Shown here piece after piece: positions 1 to 7,063 of a DNA stretch of 8,991 nucleotides. Every line of letters begins with the position of its first letter. The stretch's first letter is position 1. The position numbers were made by a program, and so were the translations under genes. The stretch comes from JBFGCM01 sp041581135 (GTDB taxonomy: Bacteria > Actinomycetota > Acidimicrobiia > Spongiisociales > UBA5794). The notes beneath the pieces are model-generated. The model did not search any database, had not been told where the DNA came from, and saw only the letters and a program-made list of their open reading frames with translations. Where the stretch lies: the NCBI GenBank assembly GCA_041581135.1, contig JBFGCM010000116.1, forward strand, positions 1-8,991, written 5' to 3'.

Positions 1-648
1 CTCCAGGAGATCACCGACGCCGACCTGTCCAACGACTCGTTCCGCTGGCTCACGGGCAAGGAGATCACCGTCGGCGGCATCCCCTGTATCGCCCTGCGGG
101 TGTCCTACGTCGGCGAGCTGGGCTGGGAGCTGCACCACCCGCTCGAGCGCATCATGGAGCTGTACACCCTCATCCAGGAGGCGGGCGAACCCCACGGCCT
201 CGTCGACTTCGGCAGCCGGGCCATGAACGTCATGCGCATCGAGAAGGCGTACAAGGCGTGGGGGAGCGAGCTGACCACGGAGATCACGCCGGTGGAGGCC
301 GCCATCGAGCGCTTCGTCGACTACGACAAGGACTTCAAGGGCAAGGCGGCCACCCTCGAGCACAAGACCGACCCGCTGGACATGGTGTGCGTGTACGCCG
401 AGCTGGACGCCGCCGACGCCGACTGCCGGGGCAACGAGCCCACCTACGGCGCCGACGGGCTGATGGGCATCACCACAAGCGGCGCCTACGGGTACTCGGT
501 GGGCAAGAGCCTGCTGTTCGCCTACGTCCACCCCGACTACGCCACACCCGGCTCCACGTTCCAGGTGCGGGTGATGGGTGAGCTGCGCGACGCCACGGTG
601 CTGGAGGACGCCGCCTGGGACCCGGCCAACGAACGGCTGCGCGCCTGA
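1..648 (+). CDS. Dimethylglycine/sarcosine dehydrogenase-like protein, C-terminal part (GcvT folate domain), 5' truncated by window
   Basis: The reading frame is open from base 1 to a TGA at 646-648, giving 215 residues of a longer protein. It matches the last part of GcvT-type aminomethyltransferase domains as fused to flavin amine dehydrogenases. The LRVSYVGELGWEL motif lies at about residues 32-44, followed by AMNVMRIEKAYKAWG and an ITTSGAYGYSVGKSL C-terminal barrel segment. In the family this domain binds tetrahydrofolate and takes up the one-carbon unit released by amine oxidation. It is clearly paralogous to the end of the 811-residue flavoprotein at 3034-5469: the same LRVSYVGELGWEL motif occurs there, and 18 bases are identical (105-122 and 4914-4931). 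The stop overlaps the next start by one base (TGATG), implying translational coupling to the MttB-like gene. The FAD domain is outside the window, so a stand-alone GcvT-like demethylase is also possible. The ending (PANERLRA) resembles the long fused form. Confidence 0.85.
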   Translation, partial: LQEITDADLSNDSFRWLTGKEITVGGIPCIALRVSYVGELGWELHHPLERIMELYTLIQEAGEPHGLVDFGSRAMNVMRIEKAYKAWGSELTTEITPVEAAIERFVDYDKDFKGKAATLEHKTDPLDMVCVYAELDAADADCRGNEPTYGADGLMGITTSGAYGYSVGKSLLFAYVHPDYATPGSTFQVRVMGELRDATVLEDAAWDPANERLRA

Positions 649-2207
649 TGGGCCAGCGACGCCGCTCCGGCGGGCGGACTGCCCGGGTGGCCGCCCGCGC
701 CGCCGGCCCCACCGAGGACCAAAGAGCGGTGCGCCCCGGTCTGAGCGGCGGGGCCTACAAGCCGCTCACCGACTCGGACATGTCCAGCATCTTCGAGGCG
801 GCACTCGACCTGCTCGAAGACCTCGGCATGGCCGACCCCATCCCCGACTTCATCGAAGCCGTCACCGCTGCCGGCGGCTTCGTCGATGACAACGGGCGGC
901 TTCGCTATCCGAAGGACGTGGTGAGAGGCGCCATCGACACGGCGGCCAAGAGCTGGGTGTGGCACGGCATCGACGAGGACCGCAGCATCGAGCTGGCCGA
1001 CTCCAAGGTGCACTTCGGCACCGCCGGTGCGGCGGTGCTGATGCTGGACCACGACACCCAGCGCTTCCGCCACTCCACCTCCGCCGACCTCTACGACCTG
1101 TCCCGCCTCGCCGATACCCTGGAGCACATCCACTTCTTCGTTCGCCCCGTCGTCACCCGCGACTGCGAAGGCGCCAGGGAGCTGGACATCAACACCGCCT
1201 ACGCCGCCATGGCGGGCACCACCAAGCCGACCGGCACGTCGTACTTCTTGCCCGAGCACGTGTACGAGACGGTGGAGATGTTCGACATGGTGCTGGGCGG
1301 TGAGGGCGAGTTCCGCAAGCGGCCGTTCGTGGTGGCCAACGCCACGTTTGTGGTGCCGCCGTTGCGCTTCGCCATCGACACCGCCGAGTGCATGGTGGCC
1401 CAGGTGCGCACCGGCATGCCCATCAACCTGCTGTCCGCCGGCCAGGCCGGGGCCACGTCGCCGGCGGCCCTGGCCGGGTCGCTGGTGCAGGCCTTGGCCG
1501 AATGCCTGGCGGCGCTCACCAGTGTGAACCTGTTGTCGCCGGGCCACCCCTGTGTGATGGGTCTGTGGCCCTTCGTCAGCGACCTCCGCACCGGCGCCAT
1601 GAGCGGCGGCAGCGGCGAGGAGGCTGTGCTCGCGGCCGGCGCCGCCCAGGTAGCCAACTGGCTGGGGTTGCCCTCAGGGGTGCCGGCGGGGATGGCCGAC
1701 TCGAAGGTGGCCGACGCCCAGGCCGGTCACGAAAAGGGCCTCACGGTGGCGCTCGCCGCCCACGCCGGCTCCAACCTGGTGTACGAGTCCGCCGGCATGC
1801 TGGCGTCGCTGCTGGCATGCTCGCTGGAGATGATGGTCATCGACAACGACCTGCTCGGGGCGGTCAACCGCACGGTGCGTGGCATCGAGGTGAACGAAGA
1901 CACCCTGGGGCGCGATGTCATCAACGAGGTCATCGGCGGCGCCGGCCACTTCCTCGGCCACGACCAGACACTGCGGCTGATGCAACGCGAGTACGTGTAT
2001 CCCGAGGTGGGCGATCGGCTCAGCCCCGACGACTGGGTCGACGAAGGGGCGACCACCGCGGCGGAGCGGGCCCACGAGTACGTGCGCAAGGTGATGGCCA
2101 CGCACCATCCCGGTCACGTGTCGCCGGAGGTGGATGCCGCCATCCGGGAGCGCTTCCCCATCAAGCTCGACCCGAAGGCACGAACCGGGGAGGATCGCCG
2201 GTGGTGA
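648..2207 (+). CDS. MttB-superfamily (trimethylamine methyltransferase-like) protein, non-pyrrolysine type
   Basis: This 519-residue protein belongs to the MttB family, whose studied members move a methyl group from a methylated amine to a corrinoid protein. Pyrrolysine-containing MttB uses trimethylamine. Members without pyrrolysine use quaternary amines such as glycine betaine, carnitine or proline betaine. Family features visible here are the basic N-terminus (RRRSGGRTARVAARAAG, residues 4-20), GQAGATSPAALAGSLVQALAE in the middle, a D-R-TGAMSGGSGEEA stretch, and LPSGVPAGMADSK at 341-353. The frame contains no amber codon. I place the pyrrolysine-equivalent site near residue 344, here glycine, from memory of the family and not from an alignment. 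The typical family N-terminus supports the ATG at 648, which overlaps the upstream stop. Neighbouring GcvT-type dehydrogenases suggest betaine-to-dimethylglycine-to-sarcosine demethylation. No corrinoid protein or methylcorrinoid:folate methyltransferase lies in the window. The substrate is unknown. Confidence 0.9.
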   Translation: MGQRRRSGGRTARVAARAAGPTEDQRAVRPGLSGGAYKPLTDSDMSSIFEAALDLLEDLGMADPIPDFIEAVTAAGGFVDDNGRLRYPKDVVRGAIDTAAKSWVWHGIDEDRSIELADSKVHFGTAGAAVLMLDHDTQRFRHSTSADLYDLSRLADTLEHIHFFVRPVVTRDCEGARELDINTAYAAMAGTTKPTGTSYFLPEHVYETVEMFDMVLGGEGEFRKRPFVVANATFVVPPLRFAIDTAECMVAQVRTGMPINLLSAGQAGATSPAALAGSLVQALAECLAALTSVNLLSPGHPCVMGLWPFVSDLRTGAMSGGSGEEAVLAAGAAQVANWLGLPSGVPAGMADSKVADAQAGHEKGLTVALAAHAGSNLVYESAGMLASLLACSLEMMVIDNDLLGAVNRTVRGIEVNEDTLGRDVINEVIGGAGHFLGHDQTLRLMQREYVYPEVGDRLSPDDWVDEGATTAAERAHEYVRKVMATHHPGHVSPEVDAAIRERFPIKLDPKARTGEDRRW

Positions 2208-2209
2208 CG

Positions 2210-2956
2210 TCAAGCGGCGCGGAAGCGGGCCTCGATCAGCTGGGCGACGGCGACGATGCGCTCCCCGACCGTGGCCTCCTCGCCCTCGGCGGGAAACCGG
2301 TAGCTGGGCCCGTACACGGTGACCGCCCCCATGGCCCGGCCGTCGGCGTCGCGCACCGGGGCGGCGACGCCGTTGATGTCATCGTCGAAGTCGCCCATCG
2401 TCCAGGCGTAGCCGTGGCGGCGGGCCTTGCGGATGCGGGCCAGCAGTTCCTTGGCGGTGGTGGCCGTGGCCGAAGTGAAGGCGTCGAGGCCGGCCTTGGA
2501 GTAGCCGTTGATCTCGTCGTCGGACCAGGTCATGAGCATGGCGTGGCCGCCGGCGACGGTGTGGAACGGGAACCGCATGCCCGTCCAGTCCCGGGTCTGC
2601 ACGGCACCCTCGGCGCCGACGTGGTCGATGTACAGCGCCGTGTTGCCGTCGGGCACGGTGAGCCCGGCACTCTCGCCAACCTCGTCCACCAGGTCCCGCA
2701 GGTACGGCCGGCTCAGCTCCCGCAGCGACCCCGCCGGGGTTGCCTTGGCGGTGATGGTGGCCAGGCCGGGGCCGATGGCGTAGTTGCCGGCGGCGTCGAG
2801 GCGCTCCAGCACCCCGATGGCCTCGAGGCCGGCCAGGAGACGCGACACCGTGCTCTTCGGCAGGCCGGTCTGGCGCGCTACGTGGCTCACCCCGGCGCTG
2901 CCGTCGGCTGCGGCCAGGGCGCGCAGCACGGCGAAGGCCCGCTCGATGGTCTGCAC
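2210..2956 (-). CDS. IclR-family transcriptional regulator
   Basis: This 248-residue protein has the two-domain IclR layout. An N-terminal winged helix-turn-helix covers about residues 1-65 (ERAFAVLRALA, then GVSHVARQTGLPKSTVSRLLAGLE at 22-44). A C-terminal effector-binding domain covers about 78-245 (SAGLTVPDGNTALYIDHV, FHTVAGGHAML, GAVTVYGPSYRF near the end). IclR proteins act as dimers that bind short palindromes and respond to small carboxylic or amine-derived metabolites. The start is GTG (2954-2956), preceded by a strong AGGAG four bases upstream. The gene is divergent from the dehydrogenase at 3034 and converges on the MttB-like gene with a 2-base gap, so it is embedded in the demethylation locus. 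It probably controls the divergent dehydrogenase operon and itself through the palindromes at 2987-3008. Its ligand is not deducible; an N-methylated substrate is the natural guess. Confidence 0.93.
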   Translation of the reverse strand: MQTIERAFAVLRALAAADGSAGVSHVARQTGLPKSTVSRLLAGLEAIGVLERLDAAGNYAIGPGLATITAKATPAGSLRELSRPYLRDLVDEVGESAGLTVPDGNTALYIDHVGAEGAVQTRDWTGMRFPFHTVAGGHAMLMTWSDDEINGYSKAGLDAFTSATATTAKELLARIRKARRHGYAWTMGDFDDDINGVAAPVRDADGRAMGAVTVYGPSYRFPAEGEEATVGERIVAVAQLIEARFRAA

Positions 2957-2986
2957 CCGTCTCCTCTCGCTTCAGAGGTCATCCTA

Positions 2987-3008
2987 TCCAGTGGAACGTT
3001 TCAGCTGA
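2987..3008. promoter_or_regulatory. Overlapping palindromes in the divergent iclR/dehydrogenase gap, candidate IclR operator
   Basis: Three dyads overlap here: TCCA-G-TGGA at 2987-2995, TGGAACGTTTCA at 2992-3003 (one mismatched pair from a perfect 12-base palindrome), and TCAGCTGA at 3001-3008. The TGGAA...TTCCA character resembles published IclR-family sites. The position, 31-52 bases upstream of the IclR start and 26-47 bases upstream of the dehydrogenase start, suits control of both genes. On the minus strand TAGGAT (2986-2981) could be a -10 box for iclR, but I see no good -35 box. Function as an operator is inferred. Confidence 0.45.
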
Positions 3009-3031
3009 CGGGACACTCCATGGGACGGGAC
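3007..3031 (+). repeat. Short direct repeat GACGGGAC just upstream of the dehydrogenase start
   Basis: GACGGGAC occurs at 3007-3014 and again at 3024-3031, one copy every 17 bases. The second copy lies where a Shine-Dalgarno site would be for the GTG at 3034, so its GGGA may serve as a weak ribosome site. A regulatory role for the pair is speculative; eight-base repeats in GC-rich DNA can arise by chance. Confidence 0.3.
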
Positions 3032-3033
3032 GT

Positions 3034-5469
3034 GTGACCGCGCCGCTGCCCGACCGGGCCCAGGTGGTGGTCGTCGGCGGCGGCATCATCGGGTGCTCCA
3101 TCGCCTACCACCTGACTCGACGCGGCGTCACCGACGTGCTGCTGCTGGAGCAGGGCCAGCTCACCGGCGGCACGACCTGGCACGCCGCCGGGCTGGTCAG
3201 CCAGCTCAAGTCGAGCCACAGCCTCACCAAGCTCGCCACTTACTCGGCGCGGCTGTTCGAAGAGCTGGAAGACGAGACCGGCCAGGCCACCGGCTACACC
3301 GTCACCGGGTCGATCTCGGTCGCCAGCGACCCCGAACGGTGGGAGGAGATCATGCGCGGCCTGTCGATGGCGCGCACCGTCGGCGTCGACATGTGGGAGA
3401 TGGACCTCGCCGAGGCGAAGGAACGCTGGCCGCTGCTCAACACTGATGACCTGGTGGGCGCGGCGTGGATCCCCCGCGACGGTCAAACCAGCCCGGTCGA
3501 CACGACCATGGCCCTGGCCAAGGGCGCCAAGGACCGCGGCGCCCGCATCGTCGAAGGCGTCGCCGTGGAGAAGCTGCGGGTGGAGAACGGCCGCGTCGCC
3601 GGCGTCGACACCGAGCGGGGCTACGTGGAGGCCGAGACCGTGGTGCTGGCCGCCGGCATGTGGACCCGCCAGCTCGCCGCCACCGTTGGCATCTCGGTGC
3701 CGCTGCAGGCGTGCGAGCACTTCTACCTGGTCACCGAGCCCAGTCCCGGCCTGCCCTCCGGCCTGCCGACGTTGCGGGACCCCACCAACTACACGTACTT
3801 CAAGGAGGAGGCCGGCAAGGTGATGGCCGGCTTCTTCGAGCCCCGCGGCAAGGTGTGGAAGCTCGACGGCATCCCCCGCGACTTCAGCTTCGGCACGCTG
3901 CCGGAGGACTGGGACCACGTCGGCCCCATCTTCGAGCGGTCCATCCACCGCATGCCCGGCCTCGCCGATGCCGGCATCCAGCTGTTTTTCAACGGGCCCG
4001 AAGCCTTCACCCCCGACGGCGTCTACCACCTGGGTGAGTCGCCCGAGGTGGACCGCGTCTTCATCGCCGCCGGGTTCAACTCGGTGGGGATCCAGTCCGC
4101 CGGGGGTGCCGGATGGGTGCTGGCCGACTGGATCGTCGACGGCCATCCGCCGATGGACCTTTCGCCGGTAGACATCCGCCGCACCTTCCCGTTCCAGAAC
4201 GAGCCCAAGTATCTGCAGGAGCGGATCTCCGAGAGCCTGGGACTGCTGTATGCCATGCACTGGCCGTTCCGCCAGTACGAGAGCGCCCGCGGGGTGCGGG
4301 TGTCGCCGTTCCACGACCGGCTCGAGGCCGCCGGCGCCGTCTTCGGCGAGACCGCCGGGTGGGAGCGGCCCAACTGGTACGCCACCGCCGGTGAGGAGCG
4401 CCGCTACGAGTACTCGTACGGCAAGCAGAACTGGTTCGAGGCGTCGGGCCGGGAGTGCGACGCCGTGCGCAACGCCGTCGGCTTGTTCGACCAGACGTCG
4501 TTCGTCAAGTTCGAGGTGCGCGGTCCCGGTGCGATGGCGGCGCTGAACCGGATCTCGGCCAACGAGGTCGACACCGAGGTCGGCAAGGTGGTCTACACCC
4601 AGTGGCTCAACGAGCGGGGCGGCATCGAGAGCGATCTGACGGTGACCCGGCGCGGCGAGGACCACTACCTGGTGGTCACGGGTGCTGCGGTGGCCCGGCG
4701 CGACTGGACGTGGCTGCGACGGGAGAGTCGGGGCCACGACGTGGACCTCACCGACGTCACCGACGACCTGTGCACGCTGGGAGTGATGGGGCCGCGGGCC
4801 CGGGAGGTGCTGGCGGGATTGACCGACACGCCGCTCGACAACGAGGCGTTCCCGTTCGGCACCGCCCAGGAGCTGGAGATCGCCGGCGTGCCGGTGTTGG
4901 CGCTGAGGGTGAGCTACGTCGGCGAGCTGGGGTGGGAGCTGAACGCGGCGGCGACCGATGCCGAGGCGTTGTACGACGCCGTCGTGGCGGCGGGAGCGGC
5001 GCACGGGATGCGGCACGCCGGGTACCACGCCATGAACACGCTGCGCCTGGAGGCCGGGTACAAGCATTGGGGCCACGACATCACCGACGAGGACACGCCG
5101 CTGGAGTCGGGCCTCGGGTTCGCCGTGGCCTGGGACAAGGAAGGCGGGTTCATCGGCAGGGAAGCGCTGCTGGCGGAGAAGGAGCAGCCGCGCGCGAAGC
5201 GGCTCCTGTACTTCCGGCTGGAGAACACCGAGCGCTTGATCTACCACGACGAGCCCATCTGGGCCGACGGCGAGATCGTCGGCCGGACCACGTCGGGCAT
5301 GTGGAGCTACGTGGAAGGCCGTCCTCTGGCGGCGGGCTACGTGCTGCGAGATGCCGGTGTCACCAAGGAGTGGGCCGAGTCGGCGACCTGGCAGATCGAA
5401 GTGGCCGGTGAGCGCCTCCCGGCGACGGCGTCGGTGCGGCCCTTCTACGCGGCGCGCACCCGGATGTGA
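3034..5469 (+). CDS. Dimethylglycine/sarcosine dehydrogenase-like FAD protein with fused GcvT folate domain
   Basis: This is an 811-residue protein, a usual length for bacterial and mitochondrial dimethylglycine/sarcosine dehydrogenases. The N-terminal FAD-binding (DAO) domain has a GGGIIG dinucleotide fold at 15-20 and TTWHAAGL at 47-54. The histidine of WHAAGL (His50) matches the residue that carries covalent FAD in the mitochondrial enzymes. A linker domain of the FAO_M type lies at about 370-430. A GcvT-type domain lies at about 440-715 (GGIESDLTV at 529-537, with Asp534 at the folate-site aspartate; SYVGELGWEL near 627), followed by a C-terminal barrel to about 805. The expected reaction is oxidation of an N-methyl amine, with formaldehyde passed internally to tetrahydrofolate as 5,10-methylene-THF. 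The enzyme should be cytoplasmic, as no signal peptide is visible. The start is GTG at 3034, chosen because the FAD fold begins nine residues later; its ribosome site is weak. The stop overlaps the next gene by four bases (GTGA). The exact substrate (dimethylglycine, sarcosine or another N-methyl amine) is unresolved. Confidence 0.92.
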   Translation: MTAPLPDRAQVVVVGGGIIGCSIAYHLTRRGVTDVLLLEQGQLTGGTTWHAAGLVSQLKSSHSLTKLATYSARLFEELEDETGQATGYTVTGSISVASDPERWEEIMRGLSMARTVGVDMWEMDLAEAKERWPLLNTDDLVGAAWIPRDGQTSPVDTTMALAKGAKDRGARIVEGVAVEKLRVENGRVAGVDTERGYVEAETVVLAAGMWTRQLAATVGISVPLQACEHFYLVTEPSPGLPSGLPTLRDPTNYTYFKEEAGKVMAGFFEPRGKVWKLDGIPRDFSFGTLPEDWDHVGPIFERSIHRMPGLADAGIQLFFNGPEAFTPDGVYHLGESPEVDRVFIAAGFNSVGIQSAGGAGWVLADWIVDGHPPMDLSPVDIRRTFPFQNEPKYLQERISESLGLLYAMHWPFRQYESARGVRVSPFHDRLEAAGAVFGETAGWERPNWYATAGEERRYEYSYGKQNWFEASGRECDAVRNAVGLFDQTSFVKFEVRGPGAMAALNRISANEVDTEVGKVVYTQWLNERGGIESDLTVTRRGEDHYLVVTGAAVARRDWTWLRRESRGHDVDLTDVTDDLCTLGVMGPRAREVLAGLTDTPLDNEAFPFGTAQELEIAGVPVLALRVSYVGELGWELNAAATDAEALYDAVVAAGAAHGMRHAGYHAMNTLRLEAGYKHWGHDITDEDTPLESGLGFAVAWDKEGGFIGREALLAEKEQPRAKRLLYFRLENTERLIYHDEPIWADGEIVGRTTSGMWSYVEGRPLAAGYVLRDAGVTKEWAESATWQIEVAGERLPATASVRPFYAARTRM

Positions 5470-6419
5470 CCCGGTCGCTGGCTTCGCTCCTCGAAGAGTG
5501 GAGTGATCTGGTGGTGGCCGAGATCCATCCGGACGAGCCTCCGGTGCCAGAGGTCTCGGCGACGGGCTCGGTGCTCCGGCCCGGTGCGACCGTGACCGAG
5601 ATCTCCGCCGCCGAGAATCGGCTCGGGCTGCGCCTCCCACACGACTACCGCGAGTTCCTCTCCATCAGCAACGGCGCCTACGCCGATTGGGGCGGGGTGG
5701 TTCTCCAGCGCGATCTGTTCGAGCGGGTCGGAACGTCGGTGACCGGGGCCGGCCTGCTGCCGGTGGAGGACGTGGCGCCGGTGATGGATGCTGACGGGTG
5801 GTGGACCGAGATGTGGGTCGAGGGCGACCAGTTCCCCGAGACAGAGGATGCGGCGGACGGCACCGAAGTCATGGATCTCCGTCCGCTGGCGGGAGCGCTC
5901 TTGATCAGCTCGATGGCCGGTCCCTTTCGGATGGTGCTCGTTCCAGTCGATGATCGCTGGGAGGTGTGGGACTTCTACAAGGAGGGGGCGACCCGCTACC
6001 TGTCGTTCCGCAACTGGCTGGAGTGGACCATCCGCCGGCTGCAACCGGCCGTCGCCGACGCCGCAGGGTTTCGTCACCTGCTGGAGCGGGCGAGGGGAGG
6101 GGACTACGAGGCCCGGCTGGACGTGCTGAAGGCCATTGACCCGTCGCTGGAGCCGGAGATCATCGCCGCCATCGGCGACCCGGGCCTGGTCGGGTTCGTG
6201 CTTCCGATCGTCGGCAGATGGCCGAGCGATGCCGTCGTCGACGCGCTGGACCAGGCGATCGGCCAGCACGACGGCGAGGCGCTGGCGTCGTTCTCTTTCA
6301 GCTATGAGGTGTTCAACCAGCTCATGAGCATCGGCACCGACCGCGCCGAGGAAGTGCTCGAGGCCCGAGGCGCCACTCCGCAGTTGGAGGCGCTGCGCAG
6401 GCGCCGCGACGCTGGGTGA
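5466..6419 (+). CDS. SMI1/KNR4 (SUKH) family protein
   Basis: This 317-residue protein has a SUKH-type domain at about residues 42-187. It shows the hallmark start EISAAENRLGLRLPHDYREFLSISNGA (about 45-71), a hydrophobic core (ALLISSM, MVLVPVDDRWEVWDF) and the closing YLSFRNWLEW. SUKH proteins are best known as immunity proteins of polymorphic toxin systems, and also occur as scaffolding or regulatory proteins. The C-terminal 120 residues are helical and carry short repeated-helix character (YEARLDVLKAIDP, EIIAAIGDPGLVGFVLPIV), possibly HEAT-like; I cannot assign them firmly. The GTG start overlaps the dehydrogenase stop by four bases, so translation is probably coupled. A downstream start at GTG 5511 or 5514 is possible but would lose only the variable N-terminus. 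No toxin gene is visible nearby. The domain call is fairly safe; the role beside an amine dehydrogenase is unknown. Confidence 0.8.
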   Translation: MTRSLASLLEEWSDLVVAEIHPDEPPVPEVSATGSVLRPGATVTEISAAENRLGLRLPHDYREFLSISNGAYADWGGVVLQRDLFERVGTSVTGAGLLPVEDVAPVMDADGWWTEMWVEGDQFPETEDAADGTEVMDLRPLAGALLISSMAGPFRMVLVPVDDRWEVWDFYKEGATRYLSFRNWLEWTIRRLQPAVADAAGFRHLLERARGGDYEARLDVLKAIDPSLEPEIIAAIGDPGLVGFVLPIVGRWPSDAVVDALDQAIGQHDGEALASFSFSYEVFNQLMSIGTDRAEEVLEARGATPQLEALRRRRDAG

Positions 6420-6603
6420 AGGGGGCGAGGTCCCCGCTCGAGGACCAGGTGCACCGCCGTGACATGGAGCCAATCCCGCTGGCATATCGATGGTGCCTCC
6501 CGAAGGAGCGCCAGGCCTCTCCCGCCCAAAGACGAGTCTGAAAACCATGAAGTCGGTCGCCCGGGGCTGTCCGCTCGACGGCAGAGGTCGGTTCGCTGCT
6601 CCG

Positions 6604-7053
6604 TCAGCCGGCTTTGAAGGTTGCCGAGAAGGTGCCGGCGATCCAGCCGAGGGCGCCGAGTGCAAACGTCTTCACGATCTCCGGTGAAACGGTGTCCAGC
6701 GAGATCCACGTGATCAGCACAGCCAGCCCGACGAGGCCGTAGACGTAGACCCCGGCGGCGATCATCCTGTCGCTCGTCGCAGCGTTTCTGACTTGCGCCG
6801 CGATGCTCCTGGCGCCGTCTCCTCCGCCGGCCCCGGTCGAGATCTTCTGCAACTCGATCCCCAGGATCGCCGCCGTCGCCGCGCCGACGGAACTCGCCAG
6901 GAACCCGGCCACGGTGATCACGGCATCGGGCAAGGGCGCCACGTCGCCGGCGTTCATCGGGTTGAAGATGATCACCTCTCGAATGATCCACCCCCACACC
7001 CCGGCGAACAACAGCAAGAACACGATCGAGAAATTGCGGGCGATGTTCTGCAC
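6604..7053 (-). CDS. Four-helix membrane protein of unknown function
   Basis: I do not recognise this 149-residue protein. It shows four likely membrane segments at about 8-30, 44-66, 97-119 and 127-146. They are separated by a loop (67-96) that is rich in glycine, serine and charged residues, including TGAGGGDGAR. Both termini are therefore predicted on the same side. I chose the GTG at 7051-7053 because a good GGAGG sits five bases upstream (7059-7063). A longer frame to a TTG at 7098 exists, but it would place that ribosome site inside the gene. The gene stands alone: the SUKH gene ends 184 bases away and converges on it, and the YciI-like gene is 128 bases upstream on the same strand. The function, and even the reality of expression, rest on hydrophobicity pattern and ribosome site only. 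Confidence 0.75.
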   Translation of the reverse strand: MQNIARNFSIVFLLLFAGVWGWIIREVIIFNPMNAGDVAPLPDAVITVAGFLASSVGAATAAILGIELQKISTGAGGGDGARSIAAQVRNAATSDRMIAAGVYVYGLVGLAVLITWISLDTVSPEIVKTFALGALGWIAGTFSATFKAG

Positions 7054-7058
7054 CTGCT

Positions 7059-7063
7059 CCTCC
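7059..7063 (-). promoter_or_regulatory. Ribosome binding site that fixes the start of the membrane protein
   Basis: GGAGG on the minus strand, within GGGAGGAG, lies five bases before the GTG at 7053. It argues for the shorter start over the upstream TTG at 7098. Confidence 0.7.

Noticed and set aside
648..2207. Possible pyrrolysine (amber read-through) gene
   Set aside because: The MttB-like frame runs uninterrupted to a TGA with no in-frame TAG, so pyrrolysine decoding is not needed.
1388..3037. Long plus-strand open frame (549 codons) across the mttB end and the IclR gene
   Set aside because: It is off-frame to mttB and antisense to iclR, has Arg/Gly-rich shadow composition, and both overlapped genes are well supported.
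3001..5640. Long open frame (879 codons) on the minus strand opposite the dehydrogenase
   Set aside because: Its composition is low-complexity Arg/Gly/His/Val of the kind produced by antisense of a GC-rich coding frame, and it shows no domain. The plus-strand gene has a full set of family motifs.
6420..6603. 184-base gap between the SUKH and membrane protein genes, checked for RNA genes, gene remnants and a terminator
   Set aside because: A GGTCC-N8-GGACC hairpin (6429-6446) follows the SUKH stop but has only five pairs and no T-tract. I found no tRNA-like cloverleaf and no convincing coding remnant.
5445..6665. 406-codon minus-strand frame opposite the SUKH gene
   Set aside because: Shadow composition with no recognisable domain. 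The SUKH motifs on the plus strand are clear.
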